Assembly: GCF_027887165.1 (NCBI RefSeq)
Contig: NC_077230.1
Coordinates: 265,365,943 to 265,429,942, forward strand
Origin: Monodelphis domestica
Taxonomy: Eukaryota > Chordata > Mammalia > Didelphimorphia > Didelphidae
Direction of reading: 5' to 3'
Length of the DNA stretch: 64,000 bases
Below the pieces are notes generated by a model. That model was not told the DNA's origin and ran no database searches. It saw only the letters and a list, made by a program, of their open reading frames with translations. How positions within the stretch are numbered: position 1 is the first letter of the stretch; every line of letters starts with the position of its first letter. Shown here one piece after another: positions 24,013-39,297 of this stretch. A program made the position numbers and the translations under genes.

Positions 24013-24382
24013 GTTAGTTTAATTTTTTTTAAATTTTTTTTATTTTAATATATTTTATTTGATCATTTCCAAGCATTATTCGTTAAAGACATAGATCATT
24101 TTCTTTTCCTCCCCCCCACCCCCCATAGCCGACGCGTAAGTCCACTGGGCATTAGATGTTTTCTTGATTTGAACCCATTGCTTTGTTGATAGTATTTGCA
24201 TTAGAGTGTTCATTTAAAGTCTATCCTCTGTCATGTCCCCTCAACCTCTGTATTCAGGCAGTTGCTTTTCCTCAGTGTTTCCACTCCCATAGTTTATCCT
24301 TTGCTTATGAATGGTGTTTTTTTTCTCCTGGATCCCTGAAAGTTGTTCAGGGACATTACACCGCCCTTAATGGAGAAGTCCA
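24013..24382 (-). other. L1 3' UTR
   Basis: Sequence between the ORF2 stop and the first A-tract (24012-24002). It contains the G-rich segment typical of L1 3' UTRs (sense strand of 24108-24127) and a run of A/T blocks at the end. The first 250 bases resemble the tails of the truncated copies at 12.8 and 31.1 kb; the terminal A/T blocks differ from them. Confidence 0.8.
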
Positions 24383-27300
24383 TTACGTTCGATTATACCA
24401 CAGTGTATTAGTCTCTGTGTACAATGTTCTCCTGGTTCTGCTCCTCTCGCTCTGCATCACTTCCTGGAGGTTGTTCCAGTCTCCATGGAACTTCTCCACT
24501 TTATTATTCCTTTGAGCACAATAGTATTCCATCACCAACATATACCACAGTTTGTTCAGCCATTCCCCAATTGATGGGCATCCCCTCATTTTCCAGTTTT
24601 GGGCCACCACAAAGAGCGCAGCTATGAATATTTTTGTACAAGTCTTTGTGTCCATTATCTCTTTGGGGTACAGACCCAGCAGTGCTATGGCTGGGTCAAA
24701 GGGTAGATATTCTTTTGTCGCCCTTTGGGCATAGTTCCAAATTGCCCTCCAGAATGGTTGGATCAGTTCACAACTCCACCAGCAATGAATTAATGTCCCT
24801 ACTTTGCCACATCCCCTCCAGCATTCATTACTTTCCTTTGCTGTTATGTTAGCCAACCTGCTAGGTGTGAGGTGATACCTCAGAGTTGTTTTGATTTGCA
24901 TCTCTCTGATTATAAGAGATGTAGAACACTTCTTCATGTGCTTGTTAATAGTTTTGATTTCTTTATCTGAGAACTGCCTATCCATTTCCCTTGCCCATTT
25001 ATCAATTGGAGAATGGCTTGATTTTTTGTACAATTGATTTAGCTCATTATAAATATGAGTAATTAAACCTTTGTCAGAGGTTTCTATGAAGATTTTTTCC
25101 CAATTTGTTGTTTCCCTTCTGATTTTAGTTATATTGGTTTTGTTTGTACAAAAGCTTTTTAGTTTGATGTAGTCAAAATTATTTATTTTACATTTTGTGA
25201 TTCTTTCTATATCTTGCTTGGTTTTAAAGCCTTTCCCCTCCCAAAGGTCTGACATGTATACTATTCTGTGTTTACCCAATTTACTTATGGTTTCCTTCTT
25301 TATGTTTAAGTCACTCACCCATTTTGAATTTATCTTGGTGTAGGGTGTGAGGTGTTGATCTATTCCTAGTCTCTCCCACACTGTCTTCCAATTTTCCCAG
25401 CAGTTTTTATCGAATAGTGGATTTTTGTCCCAAAAGCTGGGATCTTTGGGTTTATCGTATACTGTCTTGCTGAGGTCGTTTTCCCCCAGTCTATTCCACT
25501 GATCTTCCTTTCTGTTTCTTAGCCAGTACCAAATTGTTTTGATGACTGCTGCTTTGTAATATAGTTTGAGGTCTGGGACTGCAAGGCCCCCATCATATGT
25601 GTTTTTTTTCATTATTTCCCTGGATATCCTTGATCTTTTGTTCTTCCAAATGAACTTTGTTATGGCTTTTTCTAAATCAGTGAAGAAGTATTTTGGTAGT
25701 TCAATGGGTATGGCACTAAATAGATAAATAAGTTTGGGTAGGATGGTCATTTTTATTATATTGGCTCGTCCTATCCATGAGCAGTTAATGTTTTTCCAAT
25801 TGTTCAAGTCTAGTTTTAGTTGTGTGGCGAGTGTTTTGTAGTTGTGTTCATATAGTTCCTGTGTTTGTCTTGGGAGATAGATTCCTAGGTATTTTATTTT
25901 GTCTAAGGTGATTTTGAATGGGATTTCTCTTTCTAGTTCTTGCTGCTGAGCTGTGTTGGAGATATATAGAAAAGCTGATGATTTATGTGGGTTTATTTTG
26001 TATCCTGCAACTTTGCTAAAGTTGTTGATTATTTCAATTAGCTTTTTGGTTGAATCTCTAGGATTCTTTAAGTAGACCATCATGTCATCCGCAAAGAGTG
26101 ATAACTTGGTCTCCTCCTTGCCTATTCTGATGCCTTCAATTTCTTTATCTTCTCTAATTGCTACTGCTAGTGTTTCTAGTACAATGTCAAATAGTAGAGG
26201 TGATAATGGGCATCCTTGTTTCACTCCTGATCTTATTGGGAATGCATCTAGTTTATCCCCATTGCAGATGATATTAGCTGTTGGTTTTAGATATATACTG
26301 TTTATTATTTTTAGGAATGACCCTTCTATTCCTATGCTTTCTAGTGTTTTTAATAGGAATGGGTGTTGTATTTTATCAAAGGCTTTTTCTGCATCTATTG
26401 AGATAATCATGTGGTTCTTGCTAGTTTGCTTGTTGATGTGGTCAATTATGTGGATGGTTTTCCTAATGTTGAACCAGCCCTGCATCCCTGGTATGAATCC
26501 TACTTGATCATGGTGAATGATCCTTCTGATCACTTGCTGGAGTCTTTTTGCTAGTATCCTATTTAAAATTTTTGCATCTATATTCATTAGGGAGATTGGT
26601 CTATAGTTTTCTTTCTCTGTTTTTGACCTGCCTGGTTTTGGAATCAGTACCATGTTTGTGTCGTAAAAGGAGTTTGGTAGAACTCCCTCTTTGCTTATTA
26701 TGTCAAATAGTTTGTATAGTATTGGGGTTAACTGTTCTCTGAATGTTTGATAGAATTCACAGGTGAATCCATCAGGCCCTGGGGATTTTTTCTTAGGAAG
26801 TTCTTTGATGGCTTGATGGATTTCAATTTCTGATATGGGATTATTTAAGAATTCTATTTCCTCTTCTGTTAGTCTAGGCAGTTTGTATTTTTGTATATAT
26901 TCATCCATTTCTCCTAAATTGGTGTATTTATTGCCATATAATTGGGCAAAGTAATTTCTAATGATTGCCTTAATTTCCTCCTCATTGGAGGTGCTGTCCC
27001 CCTTTTCATCTTTAATGCTGTGAATTTGCTTTTCTTCCTTCCTTTTTTTAATTAGATTGACCAGTACTTTGTCTATTTTGTTTGTTTTTTCAAAGTACCA
27101 GCTTCTTGTCTTATTTATTAAATCAATAGTTCTATCACTTTCGATTTTATTAATTTCTCCCTTAATTTTTAGGATTTCTAATTTGGTTTTCTGCTGGGGG
27201 TTTTTAATTTGATCGCTTTCGAGTTTTTTCAATTGCATTTCCAATTGATTGATCTCTGCTCTCCCTTGTTTGTTAATATGAGCTTTCAGGGATATGAATT

Positions 27301-28189
27301 TGCCTCTGATTACCGCTTTGGCTGCATCCCAAAAGGTTTGAAAGGATGTTTCGCCATTGTCATTTTCCTTGATGAAATTATTAATTGTTTCTATGATTTC
27401 TTCTTTAGCTAAACGGTTTTGGAGTATCATATTGTTTAATTTCCAATTGGTTTTAGATTTGGTTTTCCATGTACCATTACTAATCATTATTTTTATTGCC
27501 TTGTGATCTGAGAAGGCTGCATTCATTATTTCTGCTTTTTTGCATTTGTGTGCTATGTTTCTGTGACCTAATGTATGGTCAATTTTTGTGAATGTGCCAT
27601 GTGGTGCTGAGAAGAAGGTGTATTCCTTTTTATCCCTATTTATTTTTCTCCATATGTCTATTAATTCTAATTTTTCTAAGATTTCATTCACTTCTTTTAC
27701 CTCTTTCTTATTTATTTTTTGATTTGATTTATCTAAATTTGATAATGGTTGGTTTAAGTCTCCCACTAGTATGGTTTTATTGTCTATTTCTTCCTTCAAT
27801 TCTCCTAGTTTCTCCATTAGAAATTTGGGTGCTATATTATTTGGTGCATACATGTTGATTAATGATATTTCCTCATTGTCTAGAGTCCCTTTTAACAAAA
27901 TATAATTACCTTCCCTATCCCTTTTGATCAGGTCTATTTTTGCATTGGCTTTATCAGATATCATGATTACCACTCCTGCCTTCTTTCTATCAGTTGAGGC
28001 CCAGAAGGTCTTACTCCATCCTTTAATTCTGACCTTGTGGGTGTCAACCCGCCTCATGTGTGTTTCTTGAAGACAACATATGGTAGGGTTTTGGATTCTA
28101 ATCCATTCAGCTATTCGTCTACGTTTTATGGGTGAGTTCATCCCATTCACGTTCAAAGTTATGATTGTCATTTGTGGACTCCCTGGCAT
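24383..28189 (-). CDS. L1 ORF2 protein: endonuclease and reverse transcriptase
   Basis: 1268 residues, close to the 1275 of human L1 ORF2p. An APE-type endonuclease occupies about 1-240 with N14, E42, D144/N146 (GDLNQPL), D204 (KIDH) and D228-H229 (SDH). The reverse transcriptase occupies about 460-780: KKKSPGPDG at 467, motif A with D599 (SIDAEKAFD), [11 protein letters not shown] at 654 and FADD with D701/D702. The C-terminal zinc-knuckle-like C1123-x3-C1127-x7-H1135-x4-C1140 has the same spacing as human L1. Known role: it nicks target DNA and reverse-transcribes L1 RNA from the nick. All catalytic residues are present, so activity is plausible but not shown. Confidence 0.97.
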   Translation of the reverse strand: MPGSPQMTIITLNVNGMNSPIKRRRIAEWIRIQNPTICCLQETHMRRVDTHKVRIKGWSKTFWASTDRKKAGVVIMISDKANAKIDLIKRDREGNYILLKGTLDNEEISLINMYAPNNIAPKFLMEKLGELKEEIDNKTILVGDLNQPLSNLDKSNQKINKKEVKEVNEILEKLELIDIWRKINRDKKEYTFFSAPHGTFTKIDHTLGHRNIAHKCKKAEIMNAAFSDHKAIKIMISNGTWKTKSKTNWKLNNMILQNRLAKEEIIETINNFIKENDNGETSFQTFWDAAKAVIRGKFISLKAHINKQGRAEINQLEMQLKKLESDQIKNPQQKTKLEILKIKGEINKIESDRTIDLINKTRSWYFEKTNKIDKVLVNLIKKRKEEKQIHSIKDEKGDSTSNEEEIKAIIRNYFAQLYGNKYTNLGEMDEYIQKYKLPRLTEEEIEFLNNPISEIEIHQAIKELPKKKSPGPDGFTCEFYQTFREQLTPILYKLFDIISKEGVLPNSFYDTNMVLIPKPGRSKTEKENYRPISLMNIDAKILNRILAKRLQQVIRRIIHHDQVGFIPGMQGWFNIRKTIHIIDHINKQTSKNHMIISIDAEKAFDKIQHPFLLKTLESIGIEGSFLKIINSIYLKPTANIICNGDKLDAFPIRSGVKQGCPLSPLLFDIVLETLAVAIREDKEIEGIRIGKEETKLSLFADDMMVYLKNPRDSTKKLIEIINNFSKVAGYKINPHKSSAFLYISNTAQQQELEREIPFKITLDKIKYLGIYLPRQTQELYEHNYKTLATQLKLDLNNWKNINCSWIGRANIIKMTILPKLIYLFSAIPIELPKYFFTDLEKAITKFIWKNKRSRISREIMKKNTYDGGLAVPDLKLYYKAAVIKTIWYWLRNRKEDQWNRLGENDLSKTVYDKPKDPSFWDKNPLFDKNCWENWKTVWERLGIDQHLTPYTKINSKWVSDLNIKKETISKLGKHRIVYMSDLWEGKGFKTKQDIERITKCKINNFDYIKLKSFCTNKTNITKIRRETTNWEKIFIETSDKGLITHIYNELNQLYKKSSHSPIDKWAREMDRQFSDKEIKTINKHMKKCSTSLIIREMQIKTTLRYHLTPSRLANITAKESNECWRGCGKVGTLIHCWWSCELIQPFWRAIWNYAQRATKEYLPFDPAIALLGLYPKEIMDTKTCTKIFIAALFVVAQNWKMRGCPSIGEWLNKLWYMLVMEYYCAQRNNKVEKFHGDWNNLQEVMQSERSRTRRTLYTETNTLWYNRT

Positions 28190-28720
28190 TTTGATTGCCT
28201 TCCCTAATTCTAACCTTTTCTTCTTCGGCTCTACCTTTTAGTCCAGTGATTTACTTTGAATCAGTCCCCCTTGTCCCCTCCCTTGATGTTTCCCTTTTTA
28301 GTCCCTCCCTTTTTGTTCCCTCCCCCTCCCCCCTCTCTTTCCCTCCCTTTTTGTTCTCCCTCTCCCCCTCCCCCCCTTGGTTTTCCCTTCTCCTTACCCT
28401 TGTTGGGTAAGATAGAATTCAAGATCCCAATGGGTCTGGATGTTTTTCCCTCTCAGAGTTGATTTCCCTGAGATTGAGGTTTAAGTAAACCCCCCCCCCT
28501 CTCTTCCTCTCCTTCTTATAGGAGTTTTATTCCCCTCCCCTTCCCCTGTGAATCTTTGTGTGAGAACCATTATTCTATTTGGTCTTTCTTTACCCCCTAT
28601 TTATACATTACATTTTCCCCACATATTAGTATACATAGGTTGATATAAATGTAGTCCTTATAGAAGAGAGTTTGAGTAAAAGAAGATAACATTTTTCCCC
28701 TTTCCTTAATATTTACCTTT
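28190..28720 (-). other. Long purine-rich L1 inter-ORF spacer
   Basis: 531 bp separate ORF1 from ORF2, against about 60 bp in human L1. On the sense strand the part from 28400 to 28260 is a near-continuous G/A tract with many runs of three or more G. No long open frame was recognised in it, although a 63-codon frame continues past the ORF1 end (28788-28597). Confidence 0.8.
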
Positions 28721-29644
28721 TCAGGTATTCCTTGCTCTTTGATTTTCGGTATCAAATTTTCCACAGAGCTCTGGTCTTTTCTTTGCAAAAAGTTGGAAGT
28801 CTTCTATTTTGTTGAATGCCCATACTTTCCCTTGGAAGTATATAGTCAGTTTTGCTGGGTAGCTGATTCTTGGTTGGAGACCCAGCTCTCTTGCCTTTCT
28901 GAAGATCATGTTCCATGCCTTACGATCATTCAGCATAGAACTTGCAAGGTCTTGGGTGACCCTGATTGGCATTCCTTTATATCTAAATTGTCTTTTTCTG
29001 GCTTCCTGTAGGATTTTTTCTTTTGTTTGATAGCTTTGGAATTTGGCAATTACATTCCTGGGAGTTGTCTTTTGGGGGTTTAGTGTAGAAGGTGTCCTGT
29101 GAGCTCTGTCAGTGGATGTATTGCCCCCTTGTTCTAGAATCTCTGGGCAATTTTCTTTGATTATATCTTGTATCACCATGTCCAGTTTGGTGTTTATTTC
29201 TGGCTTTTCTGGGAGTCCAATTATTCTTAAATTTTCTCTTCTCCCCCTGTTTTCCAGATCTATCACTTTGTCGGTGAGATATTTTATGTTCTCTTTTAAT
29301 TTCTTGGTGTTTTGGCTTTGCTTTATTAGTTCTTGCTTTAAAGCCTGGTTTTCTTTTACAGTTTGGTCAAACTGGTTTTGTAGATGCATGAATTTCTTTT
29401 GCATCATTTCCCACTTTTCCTCCCAGAGGGCTTCCATCTTTTTGGTCCTTTCTGATTCAAATTCTTCATGGGTTTGTGGAGAGTTTCTATTTCCTTTGGA
29501 AGATTTTGGAGAATTTTCTTGTATATCTTCTTCTATCTGCTCTGTATTTTGTATTTTGGCTCCATAGAATGTGTCCAGAGTCGCCCCTTTCTTCTTATTT
29601 TTCTTGGTATTTTGGGGCTTCTGTGCTTCTGTGGAGTTTGTCAT
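28721..29644 (-). CDS. L1 ORF1 protein: RNA-binding nucleic-acid chaperone
   Basis: 307 residues against 338 in human. A basic, polar N-terminus (1-60) is followed by a coiled coil (about 60-133, heptads rich in K/E/Q/L) for trimerisation. An RRM starts at RRENLRIIGLPE (135-146) and includes DRAHRT (179-184), then a C-terminal domain with PRNVIAKF (195) and LQPRISYPAKL (256-266), which matches the conserved L1 CTD block. Known role: it coats L1 RNA in the cytoplasmic RNP. The start ATG overlaps the stop of an upstream ORF (see 29641-29904). No disruption seen. Confidence 0.96.
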   Translation of the reverse strand: MTNSTEAQKPQNTKKNKKKGATLDTFYGAKIQNTEQIEEDIQENSPKSSKGNRNSPQTHEEFESERTKKMEALWEEKWEMMQKKFMHLQNQFDQTVKENQALKQELIKQSQNTKKLKENIKYLTDKVIDLENRGRRENLRIIGLPEKPEINTKLDMVIQDIIKENCPEILEQGGNTSTDRAHRTPSTLNPQKTTPRNVIAKFQSYQTKEKILQEARKRQFRYKGMPIRVTQDLASSMLNDRKAWNMIFRKARELGLQPRISYPAKLTIYFQGKVWAFNKIEDFQLFAKKRPELCGKFDTENQRARNT

Positions 29645-29904
29645 CTCTGAACGTGGAGGATTGGCTTTTCTTGTCTTTGTCTGGTGATCAGTGGCTTTAG
29701 TCCTGGGCAGATGTTGGTTCTATGAGCGTTCCCTGGGTTAAACTGAATATGCCTCACTGGAACTGGAATGGAAGGGTCGGACCACGAGGCCACACTCTCC
29801 CCCTGGCTCGATTTCCGGAAGTTGCCTTCAGAATCCCTGGCCGTGAGGCTGTTTCGTCGGCCTGCGGGGGGATGGGCTGCCGCTTCCCCAAGCTCCGAGA
29901 GCAC
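29641..29904 (-). CDS. Upstream ORF in L1 5' UTR, stop overlaps ORF1 start
   Basis: An 87-codon ATG-initiated frame whose TGA (29643-29641) overlaps the ORF1 ATG (29644-29642) in an ATGA arrangement. The peptide is basic and Pro/Ser/Arg-rich with no domain recognised. The overlap could permit termination-reinitiation onto ORF1; whether the peptide is made is unknown. It may be a chance frame in GC-rich leader sequence. Confidence 0.4.
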   Translation of the reverse strand: MLSELGEAAAHPPAGRRNSLTARDSEGNFRKSSQGESVASWSDPSIPVPVRHIQFNPGNAHRTNICPGLKPLITRQRQEKPILHVQR

Positions 29905-30445
29905 AGACTTTCACTGAGACTTGGATAGCAGGATCCAGCCGGTGAGGCTGTCTTGCCCGCCCTGAGGGTTGCTGTTGTTTTGACCAGCTCTCTGCAGCGG
30001 AGGCCCCAGGCAGTAACTTTCACCCGGACCGACCAGCTCTTTGCAGCGGAGGCCCCAGGCAGTAACTTTCACCCGGACCTACCGGCTCTCTGCAGCGGAA
30101 GCCCCAGGCAGTAACTTTCACCCGGACTGGGACTTGGGTAGAAGACCCTGAGGGTTGTTGTTCCTCAGACCCTGCTCTCTGAGCCCGGCGCGGCTGCCGC
30201 TTCCGGGAGCCTTGGACTCTGCGCTCCTACCCCTGAGGTCCGAGGGATCTCGGGTTCTGGCTTTTAAGGGGAGCCGTACCTTTTGAACCGGGACCAGGTC
30301 CAGGAGGAGGGTTCCCAGGGTCTGTGCTGTTGATCGTTTTGAATTTCGGCGCCTTAGGAGCTTCTAGTTTGAGATTGGTCGGGAAGGGTTTTCCGGAGAT
30401 CTGAACTTCAGCTTTCTCTAAGCCGCCATCTTAACCGGAAGTCTC
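29645..30445 (-). promoter_or_regulatory. L1 5' UTR with internal promoter
   Basis: About 0.8 kb, clearly more GC- and CpG-rich than its surroundings. The distal end carries AAGATGGCGGC (YY1-type, 30432-30422) and an ETS-type CCGGAAGT (30435-30442). Human L1 has a YY1 site at the same place, where it sets the transcription start. Three 49-bp tandem units lie at 29982-30128, and diverged relatives of them recur towards ORF1 (near 29840-29940). Confidence 0.8.
29982..30128 (-). repeat. Three 49-bp tandem units in L1 5' UTR
   Basis: Units begin near 29982, 30031 and 30080. Each contains ctgcagcgg, gccccaggcagtaacttt and cacccg with only a few differences between copies. Tandem monomers in an L1 leader recall the promoter monomers of rodent L1s. 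Confidence 0.85.
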
Positions 30446-30458
30446 TGTTGCTTTTTTT
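30446..30458. repeat. Target-site duplication of the full-length L1 (5' copy)
   Basis: Exact 13-bp partner of 23962-23974, immediately outside the L1 5' end. Confidence 0.8.
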
Positions 30459-30727
30459 GTATGAAAGCCCTGTTTTAAAAATTGAATTTGTATCCAGATA
30501 TATATCTGTCTCTGTGTATCTCCCTTATATAAAAAGTAAAAAACAACTTGTTGATTAGAGTGTCTCAGAGGTTTTGTTTTTCCAGGTGTCATAACAGGAG
30601 ATTCCACTGAATGAGCTCAAGCTTTCTTTTAGCTCTAAACAAGGACAAAGCCTGGAGGGTGGACCAGACCTCAGTCCCAGAGCCTTAAGGGTCCCTCCAC
30701 CTCTCACAGCACCTCAAAGACTCCTGC
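30459..30727. other. Unassigned flank of the full-length L1
   Basis: The pre-insertion host sequence between the L1 and an older L1 fragment. Nothing recognised. Confidence 0.3.
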
Positions 30728-31120
30728 TGCATCTATATTTATTAATGAAATTGGCTTATAATTTTCTCTGTTTTTGTTCTTTCTGATTTAGACAACAGCA
30801 CCATATTTGTTTCATAAAAAGGAATTTGGTGTGATTCTTTTTTTGCCAGTTATGCTAAATAATTTAATATTGGAATTAGATGATTTAAAAATATTTGGTA
30901 AAATTCACTAGTAAATCCATCTGATCCTGATGCTTTTTTCTTGGGAAGTTTTTATAAATTTTCAATTTCTTTTTCTAAAGTAGGTTTATTTAAATATTCT
31001 ATCTTTTCCTCTGTTAGTCTAAGCAATTTTAAGCCCATTTGTTGGCATATAAATGGGCAAAATAACTCCCAATAATAGTTTTAATTTAATATCCATTAGT
31101 GGTAAATTTACTTTTTTTCA
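30728..31120 (-). mobile_element. Old L1 ORF2 fragment (RT region), left part
   Basis: It parallels 26573-26960 of the intact L1 (for example 'gcatctatatttattaatga' against the homologous stretch), with many small gaps. A younger L1 tail interrupts it at 31130-31578 and it resumes at 31588. Confidence 0.7.
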
Positions 31121-31129
31121 CACCATTTT

Positions 31130-31578
31130 TAATTGAAAAATTTTATTCAATTAATTTATTTAGAATATTTTTCCATGGTTACATGATTCATGTTCTCTCT
31201 CCCCTCCTCTCTCCACTCCCCCTGTCGCCAACACGCAATTCTACTGGGTTTTACATATATCATTGATCAAGACCTATTTCCCAATTATTGATAATTGCAC
31301 CAGAGTGATTGTTTAGGGTCTATATCCCCAGTCATATCCCCATCAACCCATATGATCAAACAGTTGTTTTTCTTCTGTGTTTTTACTTCGTTTTTTTTTT
31401 CTGGATGTGAATAGCGTTCTCCCTCTGAATAGTTCTGAATCATTGCATTGCTGCTAATAGAGAAGTCCGTTACATTTGATTATACCAGAGTTTATCACTC
31501 TCTGTGTAAATGTTCTCCTGGTTCTGCTCTTTTCACTCTGCATAGATTCCTAGAGGTCATTCCAGTTCACATTTCCCC
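31130..31578 (-). mobile_element. L1 3'-end insertion nested in older L1
   Basis: A 5'-truncated L1 tail of about 450 bp. Its 3' UTR matches the plus-strand tail at 20080-20264. A short duplication caccatttt flanks it (31121-31129 and 31579-31587). Confidence 0.75.
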
Positions 31579-31587
31579 ACCATTTTG

Positions 31588-31870
31588 GTTTTCTCTCTTT
31601 TTAAAAATCATATTAACCAATAGTTTTTCTTTTTTTCCCACAAAACCAATTCTTACTTTTGATTTCATAAAAAAAAGAAAATATTAATTCAATGGTTTTC
31701 TTATATTCAATTTTATCAATCTCACCTTTAATTTTTAGAATTTCCAATTTTAGTATTTAATTGGGGATTTTTGTTTTTTTTCCCCTAAGTTTTAAAATTA
31801 TATACCTAATTCATTGATGTGTTCTTCCTCTGTTTTAGTGATATAAGCATTTAGACCTGCCATTCTTGGT
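31588..31870 (-). mobile_element. Old L1 ORF2 fragment, right part
   Basis: Resumes the homology to the intact L1 at about 27046-27300 ('ttttatcaatctcaccttta', 'tttttagaatttccaatttt'). Same insertion as 30728-31120. Confidence 0.65.
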
Positions 31871-31879
31871 CCTGATGGA

Positions 31880-32864
31880 GCCTGTGAGAGCTTTGGGGTC
31901 TACTTCCAGCCATGCAGTGACCTAATGATGAAAAGTCTTCATTTTATTATAAACATGACAAAATCTTTGGTGATCCTTTGTCCTCCCCTTCTCTGAAGAA
32001 GCCAGGCAAGGCTGACATGCTGGGCTAATTTAAAAATTAATTCTTGCATGGTCCTCTTTGCTGTGACATTCCTATGTGGCAAGGAGTGCTCTTTTCTTTG
32101 ACTAGGAGCTTGAGGGTGTGGCCATTCCCTATATAAAACATGGATTCAATCAAGGGAGTTTGTAGCCTGGTCCCCTGGCTACCTTTTCTGCTTCCTTCCT
32201 TGAGTAGGTAACTAAATATGGTTCTCAATGGTAGATATCTTCCTTATGCATAGTCAACCTCTTGAGTTTGCAAGGAGGAGCAGATGGTCCTGGTTCCAAT
32301 GAGCAGAGTGGTAGGATATGGTGGCAGCTGAGCCTGAAAGTCAGAGAAAGTTAACAGATTCTGTTTTGAACACAACACCATTATGAGACAGGTCCCATTA
32401 TTGTCCCCATTTTGTCTGTTTTTATATTTCCCCAATCCTTGTTGGACATTAGGTCTCCTATTGGCTTAGTAGTTTCTTTTTTAAGCTGTACACTAACCCT
32501 AAGCTTTATGATTTAGCTTTAATAATTTAAAATTTCACTAAGACTTTTGGGACATCCTGTATAGGTGTGCACACACACAAGGGTCTCCTCCATATCTGCT
32601 TCTTAGTTCTGAAGTCTTTAAGCATTCACTGTTAAGCTGTTTAAAACCACCAGACACACAACTCATTTGCTTTCTCAGCCAAATTGTTCCCCTCTTGACC
32701 CAATCAGGACATTAGAATTCTGAAAAAGAAAAAAAAAACAAAGGCCTCAGGCAAATTGATCCTTTTTTTTAAAGTTAATTTAAATACCTCATTTACATAG
32801 CCACGCATTGATTATATCCTAGACCTTTCGTTACTACATCCACTGAATACAGTGGGAGGGAAAT
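31880..32864. other. Unassigned sequence
   Basis: No gene recognised. 32510-32560 ('ctaagacttttgggacatcc') looks like the end of an ancient repeat. A small MIR-like piece may lie at 32370-32430. Confidence 0.3.
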
Positions 32865-33010
32865 CATGCTCCGGCCTTTTATATAAATATGGGAACTGAG
32901 ACTTAGAGAGTTTGTAAAGACTTGCTTGCTTATGGCGACCCAGATAGGTCAGAGAGTGGACTTGAAGGCAGATCTTTAATTATCTATGTGCTGCTTCTGC
33001 ACTTCAATAG
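32865..33010 (-). repeat. MIR fragment
   Basis: 'gggaactgagacttagagag' and 'gagtggacttgaaggcagat' are reverse-strand MIR features. Confidence 0.6.
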
Positions 33011-33699
33011 TCCTTGAATTTAAAAGTCTTACAGACCTCTGTTAGTTGCTGTCTAACAATAGTTGGCATCCAAGAAAGATGCCAAATACTGGGGGGCCAC
33101 TGGGGTCACCCACTCAAGGTGGCCCAGAGCAGTTAGAGCACCAGAGAGAGAGCTCTTGCCTCATTAAGCTTTGGCTAAATAGGTAAGAAGGCACATTATG
33201 CAGTCTGGAGAAACTCTTAGTCCTGGTAATAGGAAGGGCTGGAAGTCGAAAAAGCAAATAGAAAACCTATCTAGGAAAATCTTGACCCTTTTCCATTTTT
33301 CTTCTAATGAATAAAGCCCGAAAGATGCCAATTCAATCATTTGAAATGAGCATCATTTCTCTAGGAGCCAAAACAGACTCCTAGCAACAGATAGTGACAC
33401 AGAGCATAGCAATCCATGGTCTCCACTTACATGTTTTCCTAAATAATGAGAGACATGGAAAGCCTGGATAATTGACACCCACAAACCTTGCTCATTATTG
33501 GCAATGGTTCCTACTTTGCGTCCATTAAACTTTCTAACAGAGTTGCAAATAAGTTGCCAATGGTATGAAATTCCCTCTTCTTGAATGTGAATGCAAATGG
33601 ATAAATATTAGTATCTGAAGGATTAATTACCCCTTCCCCAAACTGTTTTGCCTGTGTGCAGTCAGACAAAAAATTCACTCAGAACAAATAAATTATCTT
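33011..33699. other. Unique sequence downstream of IZUMO1R
   Basis: No gene or repeat recognised. Confidence 0.3.
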
Positions 33700-33705
33700 T
33701 TTATT
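33700..33705 (-). terminator. IZUMO1R: Probable IZUMO1R polyadenylation signal AATAAA
   Basis: On the minus strand AATAAA lies about 410 nt after the IZUMO1R stop and is followed within 30 nt by T-rich sequence typical of a downstream element. This gives a 3' UTR of about 0.43 kb. It was the only well-placed hexamer noticed between the stop and this point; read-through to a later site is not excluded. Confidence 0.6.
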
Positions 33706-34114
33706 GAGGGGGCCAGAATGAGGAAATTCAGGGCTGGCTGGCTTCAGAAATATGCTGTGGAACAACAACCACAACAAAAAGTAGTCAGAGCCCAGGTCTT
33801 GTGTTCCTTCCTCTGAGGGCTTTCAGGAGGGCAAGTGCCAAACCCAGCCACCTAATCTGTGCCTCTCTCCAGGGAGCACAATGATAGGTAGCCGGAAAGC
33901 CAGAAGGGGGTCAGAGAAAGTGGAATGCTGAAGGAGTTGCTTCTAAAACTGATCTCCCCATAGACATACGCACATAAAAAGGAGGCAGAACATCATTCTC
34001 TTTCCAGCTTCAGGAACCCCAGAAGGTAGAAAGTTCTGGATCCTCTTGTCCAGAAGCCATGAAGAGAGACCAGTTGGCTGCTGGGAAGAATTTGTGTCCA
34101 AGTGTTTAGTCCTC
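33706..34114 (-). other. IZUMO1R: Probable IZUMO1R 3' UTR
   Basis: This stretch lies between the stop codon and the AATAAA at 33700-33705. No repeat family was recognised in it and it has a more balanced base composition than the flanks, in keeping with transcribed unique sequence. Confidence 0.5.
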
Positions 34115-38695
<4,581 letters not shown>

Positions 38696-38702
38696 GGCTT
38701 TG

Positions 38703-39295
38703 CTGTTGAAAAGGCAGATAAGCTGCTTTGGGGGGGGGGGGAGTTAAACTCGTGAAAGGACCTCTTCCCCAATCTATTCCCTCAGTCCCACGCCAGGATT
38801 TAGCAAATTTCTTGGAGGGTGGGAAAGGGAGGACTTTGGTTCTTGTACAAGATCACAAAATATAGAATGATCCCATAGGTGCTCCATTTAATTGTTCTAC
38901 TGGCCTGATGGGGAATAGTCAATCCAGGGCTACAACCATCTAAACAGGGGGCTCCTCCAGGCTTAAGGAAACTTTTTTTGCCCTCTATAGACAAGACAGT
39001 ATTTTCAGAATCCAGACTTTTTTGGACTCACATTCCCAACTTCTGCCACCACCAACTTGAGCTAGGGAGCTTTATGGGATAATCAATTTGCTAGTTTAAG
39101 GTTTCCTTACTGGCTAGACCAGGACAGTTTGATAATAGGGAAATGCTAGTCATGAGGAAAATGGAGATTCAGTACATCCATCTTTCTGTACATCCACATT
39201 CCCATTAAATCAACAAAGAGCAAAACCACCTGAGAGAATAGTTACTTTACTGCATTTTCCTCCCTTTATCACACTAATTTCTATTTATGAAAAAT
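38703..39295. other. Unique sequence upstream of IZUMO1R coding exons
   Basis: No repeat was recognised. This would contain the upstream intron or the promoter. No convincing CAGCTG E-box for FIGLA was seen; a single TAATTG (NOBOX-like core) near 38890 is too short to weigh. The 12-G run at 38730-38741 is the most distinctive feature. Confidence 0.35.
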
Positions 39296-39297
39296 GA

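Larger units (their letters stand above)
23975..30445 (-). mobile_element. Full-length LINE-1, apparently intact and young
   Basis: The order on the minus strand is a 5' UTR of about 0.8 kb, ORF1, a 531-bp spacer, ORF2, a 3' UTR of about 0.37 kb and A-tracts. Both ORFs are open over their full expected length. The flanks share a 13-bp TSD, tgttgcttttttt, at 23962-23974 and 30446-30458. The 5' end starts at the expected G-rich/YY1-like sequence, so it is not 5'-truncated. Close relatives occur elsewhere in the window as truncated, mutated copies (12.8-14.2 kb). Intact ORFs and a clean TSD suggest a recent insertion. Confidence 0.95.

Noticed and set aside
29112-29567. 151-codon plus-strand frame opposite L1 ORF1 and a 141-codon one opposite ORF2 (26082-26507)
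   Set aside because: Antisense shadows of real L1 genes with no independent family signal.
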